Shown: one piece after another, positions 21,365 through 32,600 of the stretch
Layout of the letters: every line of letters begins with the position of its first letter
Position numbering within the stretch: position 1 is the stretch's first letter
Source: Amphimedon queenslandica
Taxonomy: Eukaryota > Porifera > Demospongiae > Haplosclerida > Niphatidae
Length of the DNA: 58,256 nucleotides
Reading direction: 5' to 3'
NCBI RefSeq assembly: GCF_000090795.2
Contig: NW_003546660.1
Coordinates: 18,568 to 76,823 of the forward strand
Notes under the pieces: generated by a model
Told to the model about the DNA's origin: nothing
What the model saw: the letters and a program-made list of their open reading frames with translations, nothing else
The model's database searches: none
Translations under genes and position numbers: made by a program

Positions 21365-21424
21365 ACTATTAGCGAGAGTAAATAATACCTGTATTTATAG
21401 GTATTATTTACTCTCGCTAATAGT
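21365..21424. repeat. Perfect palindrome (hairpin), 26-bp arms, 8-nt loop
   Basis: Left arm 21365-21390 (contains AGCGAGAGTAAATAATACCT), loop GTATTTAT (21391-21398), right arm 21399-21424, the exact complement. It begins 5 bp after the FAAH-like stop codon on that gene's strand, so it lies in its 3' UTR, and about 125 bp before the GPD1 start codon. Confidence 0.95.
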
Positions 21425-21428
21425 TAGT

Positions 21429-23315
21429 CTATTCTTTAGCCTTTTCTATTATGTTGTAGTAAATTGGCGGCTTCTCCATTGGAATGAGTTCCTCTAGTGC
21501 AGAGCCAACACGTAGCAGCAATCCTTCATGATTCCACTCGCTCTGTAGCAAGAATCCAACAGGCAGGCCTCCTCCTCTTCCTTCCCCACTAGTGAGACCA
21601 ACTGGTATACTTATTCCTGGTATCCCAGTGAAATTAGCAAGAGAAGCATATCTCATAATTTTACCAGTTAATTCTGTGTTCCCATACCCGTACTTCTCAG
21701 CCCCAGGAGGTATAGCTGGAGCCACAGATCCAGTTGCAGGTGTAGCAATGAGATCAACTTCTTCAAAAAGAGACTTTACGATTGAAATTGATCGAGTACG
21801 CTGCTTCTGAGCATTGATGTACTCTTTGGCAGAGACACTCTTACCGACACTAAATAGCGTAATGGTCTCAGAATTCATCTCTTCAACTCTTTTATCAATA
21901 TCCACAGTATAAGAAGTGAAGAACTCAGTGGCAGTCGTTATCATATGAGCCACTCTCAGCTCCTCAAGCTCTGGTATGACAATATCCTTAACCTCAGCAC
22001 CAAGAGAAGCCAAAGCATCCAATGCTTTCCTACATAACGAAACAACTTGAGGATCAGCATGATCAAAATACTCATTATAAACCCCGATCCTTAGACCACT
22101 GAGATCTTTAATATCAGCCAACCCACTCAAATCAAACCTTCCGGGCTCCATTACATTCATTGCAATGGCTGCATCAACAGATGTTGAGCACATTGGGCCA
22201 ATGACACCAACAGAAGCAGTTTGAGGCAGGAAACCAGTTAAATCTAAAGATCCAAAGGTCGTCTTGAGACCTGTAATGCCACAAAAAGAGGACGGAGTAC
22301 GAATTGATCCACCTGCATCACCACCGATTGTAATAGGACAGAGACCAGAGGCAACAGCAGCTGCTGATCCAGAGGAGCTCCCTCCACAGTAGCACTCATC
22401 ACTGTAAGGATTCCTTGCAGTCAAATACTCCTTGTGTGGATTGGAACCAAGAGCTCCGGTACCAAATTCCTGCATATTCGTGAGACCGGCCATTATGGCA
22501 CCTGCTTCAACAAGCCTCCTAACCACCTTGGCTTCCTTAAGACCAAGCGAACAGGTCGGTTTGAAAGTACCTCCTCCAGTCAGAGAATAAGACTCAAACT
22601 TGATCTGAGCTTTCACTGCAAATGGAACGCCATCCAGTAACGATAGGGGCTTCCCCTCTCTCCATCTTTTAGTTGATTCTTGAGCGAGTTTCATTGTGAG
22701 CACATTGTCAGTTTCAACGATAGCCCTCAAAGGTGGTGAACGAGAATTAGAAACTCTAACAGACTCCAGTACTGCCCTAGCTACATCCACTGGTTCAACA
22801 CTACCAGACTTATAGGCAACCCAATAATCCAAGGAAGATATGCGACCATTAGTGGAAGCATACCTGCCAGCAATATCTTCCAATAGTTTAGCATTGGATT
22901 GCTCAATGGCTTTGTCTCTTAATGGAGGAGGTACAGGAGGAGGTACAGGAGGGAAGAGTGTTGGTGGCTCTGGTATGTATTCACCATTCATAAGATCAAG
23001 GTTGCTCTTCTTCTTAACGTTCCTAATGACAAAGCTACCAAGTAAGGATAAAGACTTTAATGACAGGATTCTAAGCGGATAGCCAACTAGTTCCAGAGAT
23101 GACAAATCTTTCACTTCATATTTAATCATCTTTGGGTTGTTGGAAGGATCCAGGAGCTGCTCAACAGGTGCTCTGGCCTCTCCAGCTCTCTTTCCAGTAC
23201 ATACTGGCCTCCTAGACGTGAGAAAGAAGAGAAGAGAGAGAAAAATAAAGAGAAAAGTTACAGCAAGAAACAGCATGATTATTGAGGCGTGGCTAAATCT
23301 AATGACCACGCCCAT
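21429..23315 (-). CDS. Fatty-acid-amide-hydrolase-like amidase, single exon
   Basis: Amidase-signature serine hydrolase that cleaves fatty acid amides or similar substrates at a membrane. 628 residues from the ATG at 23315. The N-terminus has a transmembrane helix (residues about 10-32) as in FAAH. The catalytic triad is visible: Lys235 in LLDGVPFAVKAQI, the cis-Ser in YCGGSSSGSAAAVASG (about 313-314) and the nucleophile Ser337 in GGDAGGSIRTPSSFCG. A proline-rich linker (FPPVPPPVPPP) sits at about 121-131. No introns. Whether it is an orthologue of vertebrate FAAH1, FAAH2 or a plant/fungal-type FAAH cannot be decided by eye. Confidence 0.9.
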   Translation of the reverse strand: MGVVIRFSHASIIMLFLAVTFLFIFLSLLFFLTSRRPVCTGKRAGEARAPVEQLLDPSNNPKMIKYEVKDLSSLELVGYPLRILSLKSLSLLGSFVIRNVKKKSNLDLMNGEYIPEPPTLFPPVPPPVPPPLRDKAIEQSNAKLLEDIAGRYASTNGRISSLDYWVAYKSGSVEPVDVARAVLESVRVSNSRSPPLRAIVETDNVLTMKLAQESTKRWREGKPLSLLDGVPFAVKAQIKFESYSLTGGGTFKPTCSLGLKEAKVVRRLVEAGAIMAGLTNMQEFGTGALGSNPHKEYLTARNPYSDECYCGGSSSGSAAAVASGLCPITIGGDAGGSIRTPSSFCGITGLKTTFGSLDLTGFLPQTASVGVIGPMCSTSVDAAIAMNVMEPGRFDLSGLADIKDLSGLRIGVYNEYFDHADPQVVSLCRKALDALASLGAEVKDIVIPELEELRVAHMITTATEFFTSYTVDIDKRVEEMNSETITLFSVGKSVSAKEYINAQKQRTRSISIVKSLFEEVDLIATPATGSVAPAIPPGAEKYGYGNTELTGKIMRYASLANFTGIPGISIPVGLTSGEGRGGGLPVGFLLQSEWNHEGLLLRVGSALEELIPMEKPPIYYNIIEKAKE

Positions 23316-23505
23316 TAACTAAATTATTATGATTGCTGCTAATTTTTTGCTAAAAGAAGATAATTAAATCAATTAAAAAAATAAAAATTAATCACTAATA
23401 GATGTAAGTTAATACTAACAAGAGTCATTTGCTAATAAAGCTGCTACACACACACACACACACACTCACAGAGGCACGCATTAGTAATTGGTAAAGTTTA
23501 TCAAG

Positions 23506-24225
23506 TTAACTAGCTTCTTCCGCATCTTCATCTTTATCCTCTGTAGTCCAAAGGTTCAGATTGTCACGTAACAGCTGGAGGATGAGAGTGCTATCCTTAT
23601 AGGCACTGGTACTGCTTAGAGTATCAAGCTCATCTATCCCGTCGTCAAAAGCTTTCTTTGCCAGTTTGCAGGCTTCCTCGGAATCGTTTAAAATCTCGTA
23701 ATAAAAGACAGAGAAATTAAGAGCCAGGCCCAGTCGTATTGGGTCAGTTTTACCCAAGTCCTCCGAGGCCTTGACTGCCTCTTGATACGCTTCCTTTGCT
23801 TTTTCTTTCTTATCTTCTTTGTCATCTCCGTCCACGACCTCAGCCATGTAACGATAATAGTCTCCCTTCATCTTGTGATAGAAGACCTTACATTCTGTTG
23901 TCTGAGCCCCGGGAAGAAGCTTATTAGTAATAAGATCCACAGCATCAGTGCAGATCTTAACAATCTCGTCGACAGCTTGTTTCTTGTACTCTTTCAATAT
24001 CTCTTTCTCCGTCTCTTTACTATCCGCCTTTTCTAAACTGGAGATGGTCCTCCAGGCATTTCTATGCACCCCAACCGTGTTCTTGTACCCAACTGAGAGT
24101 AGGTTCCTGTTCTGAGCTTCATGTATGTCGCCTCCTAGTTCAATGAACTCTTTCATGCTTGATACGACGTCGTCGTACTTTTCTAAATTCTCTGCCGTTT
24201 TTGCTTTACACAGTGCTCGCTCCAT
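23506..24225 (-). CDS. 14-3-3 protein, single exon
   Basis: Phosphoserine/threonine-binding adaptor that works as a dimer in the cytosol. 239 residues from the ATG at 24225. The family signature regions are present: LLSVGYKNTVGVHRNAWRTI (normally ...YKNVVGARRxSWR; the phosphate-binding Lys and second Arg are kept) and KMKGDYYRYMAEV with the RY pair. LALNFSVFYYEI and the C-terminal STLILQLLRDNLNLWT also match, followed by an acidic tail. Changes such as VHRNAWR and the N-terminus MERALCKAKTAENLEKYDD suggest a diverged paralogue. The lack of introns could mean an old retrocopy that stayed functional. Confidence 0.95.
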   Translation of the reverse strand: MERALCKAKTAENLEKYDDVVSSMKEFIELGGDIHEAQNRNLLSVGYKNTVGVHRNAWRTISSLEKADSKETEKEILKEYKKQAVDEIVKICTDAVDLITNKLLPGAQTTECKVFYHKMKGDYYRYMAEVVDGDDKEDKKEKAKEAYQEAVKASEDLGKTDPIRLGLALNFSVFYYEILNDSEEACKLAKKAFDDGIDELDTLSSTSAYKDSTLILQLLRDNLNLWTTEDKDEDAEEAS

Positions 24226-24531
24226 CTTTAATCAGGCGTAGTGGAAACAGATCAAACTAGCCAACTCTTAAAGTAAACGAGGGCCCTTTCTTCAATCTCT
24301 TGTTTCTCTAAAGGAATTTATGCTGCCGTATTTGTTGATTTTGTTCTAATAAAGCGAACTAAACCGACATTCCAAGTTAATTATTTTTATTAATTATTAT
24401 TAATAAATATTGAATAAACAATTTAAACATCAAAAAAATTCTACTTTACAAAAACATGTTTACATTGAGTTTCATACAATAACCACAGCTGCAAAACAAT
24501 ACAACATCAAGTCCTCTACACGACATTAAAG
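24226..24531. other. Intergenic: 14-3-3 upstream / SRCR receptor 3' UTR
   Basis: 306 bp, AT-rich. GCCGTATTTGTTGATTTTGTTC and similar text carry no open frame or repeat that I recognise. Confidence 0.6.
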
Positions 24532-27500
24532 TCAATTATTAAAAGACACTCTCCTCTCAGAATACTGAGAAAGGCTGGCAGCCGGATAATTATTAGGTGG
24601 GGGACCTCTCATAGCCTGACCACTCGGCACTGGGTTGGGTTGTGTTGAAGAATAGTGTCGGAGTCCAGCTGGAGCCTGGAACTGTTGCTGCTGCTGCTGC
24701 TGTACTGAACCAATCGACCTTGCAGGCTGTGACAACCTCCGATCCATACTATTAGTGGCAGGGATGGGGGGAGGGGGCGGGGCTGGAGGTGGGGCTGGGC
24801 CTGAGGTGACATGTTGAGGGGTTGTAGGGTTTGATTTACGAGTAGGAAGACTATTAAAGTATTGATCAGTTGAAGTGTTTGGAGGAGGAGGTCCAGTTGA
24901 GGTCACAGGATGACGGAAAGCAGGAATGGGGGACAGACTAGGAGGAGCAGAGACTTTACGTGGGAATGTCCTGGTGGCTGAAGGTGGGGGCGGGGCAGAG
25001 GGTGGAGTTGAAGGGAGTGGTGGGGGAGGAGGGGCAGAAGGAGGAGGAGAAACAATTGGAGTTCCATTTAACATTGACTCGTGATTCGTTAAACTAGCAG
25101 ATCTTCTATTGGGCATTGTATGAGACCCAACAGCAGGAGGAGGAGGAGGAGGAGGAGGAGGGGGCGGGACAGGAGCTAGGGCCGGGGCAGGAGGAGGGGC
25201 CACTGAAGGTGAAGAAGGAGCAACACTAGGATCAGTATTATCGACCATGTCTTCTGCCATTGGATTACGCACAATACATAAGTCATCACTGGTTCTTGAA
25301 GTGATGGTAGAAGTTCGTTGTGTTATGTGCTGGCTATGACGGGCATTATATGGAATGCTCTTCTTCCTTCTACAGTAGCAATGGCAGCAGCAACAGCAGC
25401 ATATTACACACAAAAGGAATAAAATGAACACTGTTACTCCAGCACCAGTGTATAGGAACAGAGACTCTCTATAGAATGGTAAGTCTGTAGCACCAACAGT
25501 TGGAGGAACTGTGGTATAAATAAATAAATGCATGAAATAAAATAAAATGAAACAGGAATGCATTACTTGTATTAGTAGTACTAGTAGTTGTTGAAGTATG
25601 TCTTGTTGTTACTAAGGTACTTGATGAGGTCTGTGATGGAGTTATTGAGACTGATGTTGTTTCATTGCACGAATTGATTTGATTGGTCACTTTATCGAAT
25701 TCTCTGATTACTAAATAAATTAAAAATAATTAGAGTGCTGTAAATATATTGCAGGTACTTATAATAGTATTTGTACTAATTTTAGAGTTTTTAACATATC
25801 CCTGGGGGTTGTCCCTAATAATCTTAGACCTCTTGTTAAATTTGCTAAAATTAGTACACACAATAAAAGCAGAGACGCTTACTGCATTCAACAGTTGCTC
25901 CCTCGCTGCAGTTAGTCACTGGTTGAGATGGACAACTAGCAATTGATGTGAGGCAATTGCTAATTCCTTCACTTGTACTGCCACTGAACCACACAGTATG
26001 AGGAGAAGAACCACTGCAAATAGAATGATGAGTGTCAATGACTAGTACTACCAAATAGTGCTGCGATTCATTTTTGATGATTTTTATTTTTACAATTTAA
26101 TAATTTGCAGTTTAGTTGCTGAAATTTTAATTACAAAGCTTTGTACTGTCATTATAAACTCTAAGCCCATCGAACCACTAGTATAATAGTATCAATCATT
26201 GCTCACATTTTCAAATGATTGTAGCCATTATGACCAGAGTATCCCAACTGTCTACATACAGTGTTAGCAGTGCTGCTACTAAAACCAGCACTACAAATTG
26301 ATCCCCACTGTCCATTGCAATACACTTCAATCCGTCCTTCATTGGAATAGCTACCATCTTGCAACCGAATCATACCAAGAAAAGGACTACTCTCCCATAT
26401 CCTAGTCGTATCTAATAAATAAAAAAATGATTGTCAAATTATCTAATTTTTTATAGTAATACAATACTAAGCTTGAATATCAATTGGATTAGAGTGTAAT
26501 TACACATACTGATGTCACATACTGAAACTTACAGCAGCGTACAGTGACATCATTGCTGTTACTGGAGCAGCCACTGTCAATGCTAGTGGAGTATGAACAC
26601 TGGAGTATTGTGAGGTAATCAGAACTAGAGCAATGGACATCATCAAGCAATGTTGGACTATTATCAGTACCATAACTGAATTATAGAGAAAAAGAATAAT
26701 AATAATAATAATTTCGATAAAAATTTTAATTAAACAATGACAATAGTCATTAATTGCCACAGATGTACCTCATCAAGCCAGCCCTGGAGTGGCTTGAAGC
26801 TCCTGCATATCCCAACTGGTGGCATATCACGTCTGCTTCATTATGCCCAAAGTTTAAATCATCACAAATATTGCCAGTGGCTCCATTGTATTGTAACTGA
26901 ACTATACCAAAGTAGTACTGCGATGAATGGACACCATTTCTATACAACCTTACAGCTCCGTTTTCAAATCCTCCACCAACTGAAAATAATTATATTATCA
27001 AAATTAAAATTAATGCATGTATGCATAGGAAAATGTAATAAAAAATCAGGATCTCTCTCATTTCCAATTATTACATTTACACTCACTTTGGCATAGTACA
27101 GAAGCTTCTTGAGCAAAATTATTGTTAACAGCAGCATCCAGTGAGACTATGCACTGATATATTGATAACTCACTTCCATCACATTTCACACTATCATCAC
27201 TAGAACCACCAGAACCTGGTTCATAATCACTACCAACTGATCCACCTACAGTACATTTAAAATTTGAATTTCTCTTTTAAAATCCTTTCCACTAACTTTG
27301 GAAGTTGAGCATTTTGCACACAACCATTGCATCACTATTTGACCAAGTGTCATCGGTCAGATTCGTCCAATGATTATCAACACAAAGAGACACAGTCCCA
27401 GCATTAGGGACACCCTCTTCATTAAGTAGCCTCACGTCGCCAGTATTGCATTCCTCTATAATGAGTGGGTGGAAGGGAGGGTGAATAACATAATTAAATA

Positions 27501-28352
27501 AAAATTCCCTTTTGCATACCAGCACTGACGATTTGATTACACTGCAGTAGTGTCATGTTACAATCGCTAGTTAGGGAGAGACGGTCGGAGCATTGCAATA
27601 GTGTGGCCTCTAAACCAGAACAGTTCAGCCTGTGGAACAAGATACCATTGATTGATGCAGTAGGAGCCGTTTGATGTGAAGAAGAAGCTGTGAGAGAAGG
27701 AGAGGGAGAGAGAGAGCAGGTGACATGGTGTACATAAGCTAAAATAAACCAGACCATGCTTACAAAGCAAATACTTGACATAACTTGAGATAGCCTAACT
27801 AATCGTCTACTGATTACACATGGTAATAGATTGAGTACATGACATAATGTACAACTACTCAGTACATCCAGTGATACAATCGGTGGTTAAAAGGAGCGTG
27901 GGTCAAAATTAAGTCCAACTGACCATAAAAGTTAAACCATCCATGACCTTTACCTGATTCATATCCAAGTTGTCTACAAGCAACATTGCCTGCACTGTCA
28001 GTCCATCCATTGCCACAGACACTGATCCATTGATCCTCTACACATACCTCCAGCCTACCTTCCTCCAGTCTTAATACACCACCAACACAACCTAGCAAAA
28101 AAAATGATAGCACATCAAGACCTTCTATTGGACTGTATTGTACAGGCAGATACTGCAGTAGTTTGTTAATATCAATGGAGGAGATTTAACAGTGCCAGTT
28201 AATGGCACAAGCTGTACATCAATTGCCAGTAAAACTGGAGTTGCATAGATATATAATACACATACTATATTGTTTTATTTTACTGTACCTTTTGTCTCTT
28301 TGATCCAAGCAAAGAGTAATAGAGAAGCAACAATGAAGAACAGTCTCAGCAT
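24532..28352 (-). CDS. SRCR-domain transmembrane receptor with polyproline cytoplasmic tail
   Basis: Cell-surface scavenger-receptor-type protein. ATG at 28352: signal peptide MLRLFFIVASLLLFAWIKET. Four SRCR domains follow, each on two exons: (1) about 27955-28093 (GGVLRLEEGRLEVCVEDQW, CRQLGYESG) with 27522-27687; (2) 27297-27454 with 27088-27247; (3) 26767-26981 (ICHQLGYAGAS) with 26534-26677; (4) 26204-26413 (GRIEVYCNGQWGSICSAGFS) with 25883-26013. A Ser/Thr-rich stalk (25566-25710) leads to a transmembrane helix and Cys-rich juxtamembrane run (VFILFLLCVICCCCCCHCYC). The cytoplasmic tail of about 290 residues has poly-Pro blocks, a Gln run and many PPPP(A/S)PP segments that could bind profilin, EVH1 or SH3 domains (inference). 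SRCR genes are strongly expanded in sponges. Confidence 0.9.
27005..27070. repeat. Fragment of the ~185-bp dispersed repeat
   Basis: ATGCATGTATGCATAGGAAA then TGTAATAAAAAATCAGGATC resembles the repeat core. Only about 65 bp remain, in an intron of the SRCR gene. Confidence 0.5.
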
Positions 28353-29249
28353 CTTCTAATGAGCAGGAGCTTACAATCTACAACAATGGTATAAACTAGA
28401 GCAGCTCTTCCTCTCTCTCTCTTTTCTGGGGAGTGAGAGCAGTAATTAGGCTGATAGTGGAAATGTCATGTACTATTAGTCTCCTTTTGAGTGCATACAA
28501 GACATTCCAACAATATAACATACCACAGAACTATTAGTATCCAGACATGCCATGCATGCATACAACACTCCATACCATCATCTATTAGCATAGTGTCAAT
28601 GTCTATTATCCTGTACTATTATCATACTAGTAGTATTATTGACTATTGTTAGTATTATCAACTATTGTTAGTATTATCATCTATTGTTGCTATTATTATT
28701 ATTACTATTGTTATTATTAATACTGTATTGTTGTTGTTGTCTCATCATTTGTAGACATTAGCTCTATAAACTAATTGTACTTCTACAACTTGTAACATCA
28801 AGTACTACTAAACTCACTAAAAATTAACAATGAAAATAAATATCATTTGGTCCTTTTTGTATTTTCCTCATAAGCATGAAATTTTAAATTGCAATAAAAA
28901 TCTTCCAATGCCATTTTCAGCACAAATAAATTAATCTTGAATTATTCTGATATGAATACTTTCTATAATGGATAAGGATCAGGAATTGCAATATTAATAT
29001 CTGTAAGTGGCCATTTTTGCGAACAAATCAATGACTTACATTCACTATGATAATATTAATAATTATTATTATGACAATTAAGATTTGAGGAAAGAGAAAT
29101 AGTAAAAGAGAGAGTGAGGGAGAGAGTATCTTGTTAATGTGAAACACATCAATAGCTATTAGAAATCAGAGGGATGAGTGTGTGCTAGTGTGTGCATCAA
29201 TTAAATAATAATATTACACAATGCAAGAATGATTTCAACATCAGTTTTC

Positions 29250-29293
<44 letters not shown>

Positions 29294-29490
29294 TAATAAT
29301 AATAATAATAATAACAATAATAATAATAATAATAATAACAATAATAATAATAATAATAATTACAATAATAATTATTGCTATTAACACAATCAGTTAGAGG
29401 CAAAACAGCACCTATACAAAGAGAAAATAAACACACATATACATAATTACTGAAGCAAAACTACAAAGTGTATACTACATACAGTGTATG
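28353..29490. other. Intergenic between SRCR receptor start and the MASK gene 3' end
   Basis: No supported gene. Low-complexity ATT/ATTGTTAGTATTATC repeats occur at 28620-28740, and an (AAT)n tract at 29250-29362. The rest is AT-rich unique sequence that must include the SRCR promoter. Confidence 0.6.
29250..29362. repeat. (AAT)n microsatellite
   Basis: About 110 bp of AAT with regular AAC interruptions; on the other strand it gives a spurious poly-Tyr open frame. Confidence 0.9.
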
Positions 29491-29630
29491 TAGTGACCAG
29501 TGTGTGTGTCTCTGGAGGTGAGTATCAGTAATGTAATACCTGAGTCCCTTGATATCTGCCCTCAGCTTCACCTCAAGCAGATATCTCAGTCCACAGGTAT
29601 TACATTACTTATACACACACACACCTCCAG
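29491..29630. mobile_element. Foldback MITE, copy 2 (opposite orientation to copy 1)
   Basis: Contains GAGTATCAGTAATGTAATAC, CCTTGATATCTGCCCTCAGC, TTCACCTCAAGCAGATATCT and AGGTATTACATTACTTATAC. This is the reverse complement of the element at 1233-1390 with few changes. The distal end after CACCTCCAG is different (GTACATGAATACC), so this copy has lost part of one terminus. It begins about 48 bp after the MASK stop codon and is likely in that gene's 3' UTR. Confidence 0.85.
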
Positions 29631-29677
29631 GTACATGAATACCTACTGACTCACCAGTCTACTACAGCTAGCTACTA

Positions 29678-32600
29678 TCAATTGTTAGTATCAGGTACCA
29701 CTGATACATCATTAACACCACCGGTCTCACTGAATCTAATCACATCATCGTCATCATCATCATCATCATCTTCTCCATCAGACAGCTCAGTTTTACGACC
29801 AATAGCATTTAACAATTTAACACGAGGACCCTATAAATAATCATAATAGAAAAATTTTAAAGATAAAATAAAATTAAGAATTATACTGTACATGTACATG
29901 TGGGACAGAATTATGTTATTTAAGTACTTTAGGAATGCCGACTTCAGCAAAATCCTTTTCACTCATGAGCAAGAGAGCATGATGATCAATCTCATTCTTC
30001 TAAAATAATAAAATAAGAAATAAATAAATAAATAGTCAAATAAAACATGTACTTGAAATAAATTATGATATTTAGAGAGGCCTAGTTTATCAAGCAGGCC
30101 CGAGAGATTATCGTAAGAATTAACTGGACTGGAATCAGCTGATACATGATTTGAAACTGAAGAGAGAGTAGGCGGGGCAGGGGGAGGGGCTTGATGAGAA
30201 GAGGAGAGAGAAGGAGGGAGAGACTGTGAAGTACTTGATGAAGGCCAGGATTGTTCAGGATTGTTCTTCCAACCAATTTCATCTGATCCAGCACCTAATA
30301 AAGTAATACATGTAGATTATTATTATTATTGTTATTGTTATTATTATTATTATTATTGTATTATTATTATTGTATTATTAATAAAAATTAATTAATTACC
30401 TATTGTAGGCGAGTATGGTGACCAAACACTCGAAGTATCTATTGCTAAAAATAGAACAGTTAATAATGACACGTTACTAAGTTCTAAAAATAGTAACAAT
30501 TTAACAGTACATGTATACCATGGTTGTCTTAAATTTAATAATAACAATAATGTTTATTAATAAATTAAATATTATTACTTGAGGTAAGCATCAGTCCAGT
30601 GGTACCAGTTAGTATGAGTGTGTTGTTGGGGGCGTGGTGATCCACTCCATGGGTAAAACCCATTGACCCTCCAATGGGCACCCGTTGGGCCCTTGGTATC
30701 ATTGAAGGTGATGGTAAAGGAGCTACTGTGGATGGAGCACCTGCCACTGGGGGAGGAGGAGGAGCAAAAGCACTTGAAGGATTAGTATCAGTTTTATCAA
30801 TCGATCCACCTGGTGGGGGGTAAGATGGGAGAGACGGGAATCCATCTAGCGGAATGAAGAGAGTCAATTCAGTAAAATACTCTCACACTTTGAGGAGTCA
30901 GAATTAAGTGAAAATTGTTAATCAATTTACATCATTGGCTGATAAAATTGTACATGTATATGTACATATTTTTTAAAAACATGTATATGTACTTATGCGA
31001 TTAATACATTAATTAATAATAAATTGATTATTATTACCTGCTACGTTATTTCCTCCAGTTAATCCTAACGAGCTACCATAAGCCATCCATGGATCAGTGG
31101 GTGTGGCTTCATGAGGATCGACCACACCCATCCCTTTATCATAAGACGAAAAACCAAAAACAGATTGCGCAAGAGGCCCATCAAACTGGTCAGGTGGGAT
31201 CGGTTCCCGTGGCAACATACCCCCGGGAGGAAACTGATTGGGTGGTGGATGCGGCATCAGGTGAGGGGGCGGAGGGGGACCTCCCCCTTCGTAATAAAGA
31301 GGTCTGCTAGGGGGCGGGACCAAGAGATGAATAGGAGGATGACCCAATAGTGATGGTTGATTGATGGGCGGAGGACCAGGGGGAGGAGGGGGAGGGGGAG
31401 GAGGGAGAGAACTATTAACAATAACTGGAGACGGAATGACATGCCCACTAGAGATTGAAGTGGGCGGGACAGAAGGAGGGGCTTGATGGTGTGGGGGTGG
31501 AGGAGGAGGGGGTGGAGCTGGCGGGAGTGTCCCTAGTAACGATGAGGCCATTGGAACTGGTAAACTGTATTTGATTGTTTGCGTGGGCGGATTACCTAAT
31601 ATGGAGCTGGTGGTACCCTAAAAATTAAATAAATAAAATATTTAAAAATAAATAAAATATCCCAAATATTATATCATAGACCCACCCACTATTACGGTAC
31701 ACATGTACATGTACAATCGCACATTTCAATTAATTAATAACTTACAGCTGCTCCCATGACAGGCCCCGCCCCCATTGGTACAAAAGTTGGTGCGTTTGGA
31801 TTGAAGTTACTCGACTGGATAACATTCTTAGATGTGATTGCCTGAGGAGGTGGGGCAGGAGGCGGGGCTTTAGCCGGAGAAGGTGTTTGATCATCGAGAG
31901 AGGGAGTAAGAGGAGGAGGAGGAGGAGAAGGAGGACCCGACTGGAACGGACTTATTGGTTTTGATTTCTTTGATAACGGAGAACGATTGTGACCACCTAC
32001 AGAGAGTGTATAAATAATAGCTGGACAACACAATATTCCATCTTACCAAAATGAACTGGTACAGTTCCAAAACCAGGAGGTGTCGCTAAAAGAGGTTTCC
32101 TGTTACGAACTGGAGTGGGCACTTTAGTCGGAACTGAAATGTTTTGAACATTAGTACCTTCAGGATGAATGGGACGAAACTCTAAATATAGAACAAACAA
32201 CAAAGTAATAATGAACATCCAAGACCTTTCATGATACATTTTCTGATACATATTGATGTCCTTATGATGTGTAGAAAGTTTGAGCTGATTCCGACTTCAA
32301 ATTTTTCGAGTTATGACCATTTTAAGAAAACGTCAAAATTCTGTAAAATACCCAAGGCTATAGCCCATGGTTTTTTCCAAAAATGGCTCCGAAATCACAC
32401 CAAATTTTTATTACATTTTCTGATACATATTGATGCCCTTATGCTGTGTAGAAAGTTTGAGCTGATTCCGACTTCAATTTTTCGAGTTATGACCATTTTA
32501 AGAAAACGTCAAAATTCTGTAAAATACCCAAGGCTATAGCCCATGGTTTTTTCCAAAAATGGCTCCGAAATCACACCAAATTTTTATTACATTTTCTGAT

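Noticed and set aside
29248..29436. Poly-Tyr open frame
   Set aside because: Caused by the (AAT)n microsatellite; no flanking coding signal.
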